In this document: piece by piece, positions 6,454-6,968 of the stretch
How the letters are laid out: every line of letters starts with the position of its first letter
How positions within the stretch are numbered: position 1 is the stretch's first letter
Assembly (NCBI GenBank): GCA_903927495.1
Contig: CAIYNH010000307.1
Location: 1 to 6,968, forward strand
DNA: 6,968 nucleotides
Direction of reading: 5' to 3'
Source of the DNA: an uncultured beta proteobacterium
GTDB lineage: Bacteria > Pseudomonadota > Gammaproteobacteria > Burkholderiales > Burkholderiaceae_C
Translations under genes and position numbers: made by a program
The notes under the pieces: model-generated
Told to the model about the DNA's origin: nothing
Seen by the model: the letters and a program-made list of their open reading frames with translations, nothing else
Databases searched by the model: none

Positions 6454-6755
6454 AGGTTCTTCCTCTGCAGATACTGGACAGCCGCCTTGAAGTCGATGCC
6501 AAGGCAGTGTATGACCAGGTCAACAGCGCCGCCTCCACCGGTGCCAGCACGAGTGTCAAAGAACTTTGGGCCGTTGCAAAGCAACTCGAATTCACGTGCG
6601 CCGAATCGGGCGTGCCAGCGCGTTGTCATCAGTGCGGTGTTTGGCGTAAAGCTGACATCTTCCTTGGCGTGGTCAGCCAGACGAGTCAGAACCCGCGCGG
6701 CGTCCAACGCTCGCCAATGCGAGAGCACTGAGTTATCCACAAGCTGTCTGGCCAT
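6450..6755 (-). CDS. Small protein resembling part of a CHC2-type primase domain, first gene of the recombinase operon
   Basis: This is a 101-aa protein. Its C-terminal half, FELLCNGPKFFDTRAGTGGG then GAVDLVIHCLGIDFKAAVQY (residues about 56-95), resembles the second half of CHC2 zinc domains in DNA primases and in DUF3991/TOPRIM proteins of plasmids. There a 'GGG-A-I/V-D-L/F-V' turn is followed by a helix, 'G.DF..AV..L'. The zinc-binding cysteines of a true CHC2 domain are mostly missing (only Cys60 and Cys84 are present), and no TOPRIM catalytic domain follows. The ATG at 6753-6755 has GGGGGAGGAG just before it, and an upstream in-frame ATG 24 nt earlier is less well placed. Its stop overlaps the GTG of the 384-aa recombinase. 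It may be a truncated primase left in front of the recombinase, or a small DNA-binding helper of the element. I do not recognise a named homologue. Confidence 0.6.
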   Translation of the reverse strand: MARQLVDNSVLSHWRALDAARVLTRLADHAKEDVSFTPNTALMTTRWHARFGAREFELLCNGPKFFDTRAGTGGGGAVDLVIHCLGIDFKAAVQYLQRKNL

Positions 6756-6873
6756 CGATCTCCTCCCCCGGACCCCCACCTGCTACTCGTTTCTTTCAGA
6801 AACGGGCTACTCGAAAACAGCCGCCGCTCTGCACGCGGATGACAGGCAACAGCATAACACGCCGCTAACAGTT
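6756..6873. promoter_or_regulatory. Leader region of the recombinase operon
   Basis: This 118-bp gap lies between the partial gene at the right edge and the 101-aa gene, both on the minus strand. On the minus strand it contains TGTTATGCT (6851-6859), an extended -10 element, but no good -35 at the right distance, so the promoter call is weak. Nearer the gene lies the hairpin at 6788-6804 flanked by an 8-bp direct repeat, then the purine-rich ribosome binding site. Transcription may also read in from the gene to the right. Confidence 0.3.
6782..6813. repeat. Inverted repeat CGTTTCT-TTC-AGAAACG flanked by GCTACTCG direct repeats, candidate right recombination site
   Basis: The arms 6788-6794 and 6798-6804 are perfect 7-bp reverse complements with a 3-nt centre. 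GCTACTCG occurs at 6782-6789 and again at 6806-6813, 24 bp apart. The segment TCGTTT-N6-GAAACG (6787-6804) shares both 6-bp arms with 333-350. It could be a recombinase core site with accessory binding repeats, or an operator for the operon's own HTH protein. No U-tract follows in either direction, so a terminator is unlikely. Confidence 0.45.
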
Positions 6874-6968
6874 TCATGCATCAATAACCTCTTTATAGGT
6901 GGCCTCCACCTGGCTTATTTCCTTCTCCAGCTTGACGAGTTGCTCCATGGGGGCGGTTTTGCTGTCTC
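6874..6968 (-). CDS. 3' end of an unidentified gene (partial, runs off the window)
   Basis: A frame enters from the right edge and stops at TGA 6874-6876. The last 30 residues are visible, ending MEQLVKLEKEISQVEATYKE and then VIDA. They are a charged, helix-forming, probably coiled-coil segment. I cannot assign a family. It may be host sequence just outside the element or an upstream member of the operon. No frame break is seen in the visible part. The Met within the visible part could be internal or a start, but no ribosome binding site precedes it. Confidence 0.45.
   Translation of the reverse strand, partial: DSKTAPMEQLVKLEKEISQVEATYKEVIDA

Noticed and set aside
6686..6877. 63-codon minus-strand frame starting with ATGA overlap at the end of the right-edge gene
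   Set aside because: The overlap is tempting, but the frame runs through the hairpin and repeats, then out of frame into the 101-aa gene, and has no recognisable motif. It is probably chance.
1..6968. CRISPR arrays, tRNA or rRNA genes, DDE transposases
   Set aside because: No regularly spaced repeats, tRNA cloverleaf sequence, rRNA sequence or DDE-type transposase reading frame were seen in either strand.

Overview
The window looks like accessory DNA, a mobile-element junction, from a Gram-negative proteobacterium, most likely a betaproteobacterium of the Burkholderiales type. The evidence is moderately high GC, protein composition typical of that group, and plasmid or island gene families. 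The assignment is an inference from style and not from a marker gene.

Layout from left to right. Positions 1-660 hold debris on the minus strand: the C-terminal end of a probable glycosyltransferase (77-274), then the start-less C-terminal end of a ParB/RepB-like plasmid partition protein (426-659). Positions 660-785 are a regulatory gap with a large imperfect inverted repeat (672-715), a promoter, and a perfect 15-bp palindrome (732-746). That palindrome is a good operator candidate for the next operon, a toxin-first type II toxin-antitoxin pair on the plus strand: a RelE-like (PF06296-type) toxin at 786-1172 and an XRE-type antitoxin at 1153-1470.

Positions 1460-6755 are filled without gaps by one minus-strand operon, read from right to left. 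It encodes a 101-aa protein resembling part of a CHC2 primase zinc domain, a 384-aa tyrosine recombinase with all catalytic residues, a 555-aa tyrosine-recombinase relative lacking two catalytic positions, a 601-aa tyrosine recombinase with all catalytic residues and a Cys cluster, and a 126-aa HTH plus coiled-coil protein of the Tn554 TnpC (DUF6262) type. All four internal junctions overlap (GTGA, TGATG, 11 nt, ATGA), so translation is probably coupled. The operon ends tail-to-tail with the antitoxin, overlapping it by 11 bp. The last 95 bases hold the 3' end of another minus-strand gene.

The best reading is a Tn554-like or recombinase-in-trio (RIT-like) integration module carrying or abutting a toxin-antitoxin pair. 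Two TCGTTT-N6-GAAACG sites, at 333-350 and 6787-6804, lie just outside the outermost intact genes. They have the form of core sites for tyrosine recombinases and are proposed here, tentatively, as the element's ends. The main novelty candidates are the three-recombinase division of labour with a catalytically degenerate middle subunit, the primase-like leader gene, and the possible att pair.
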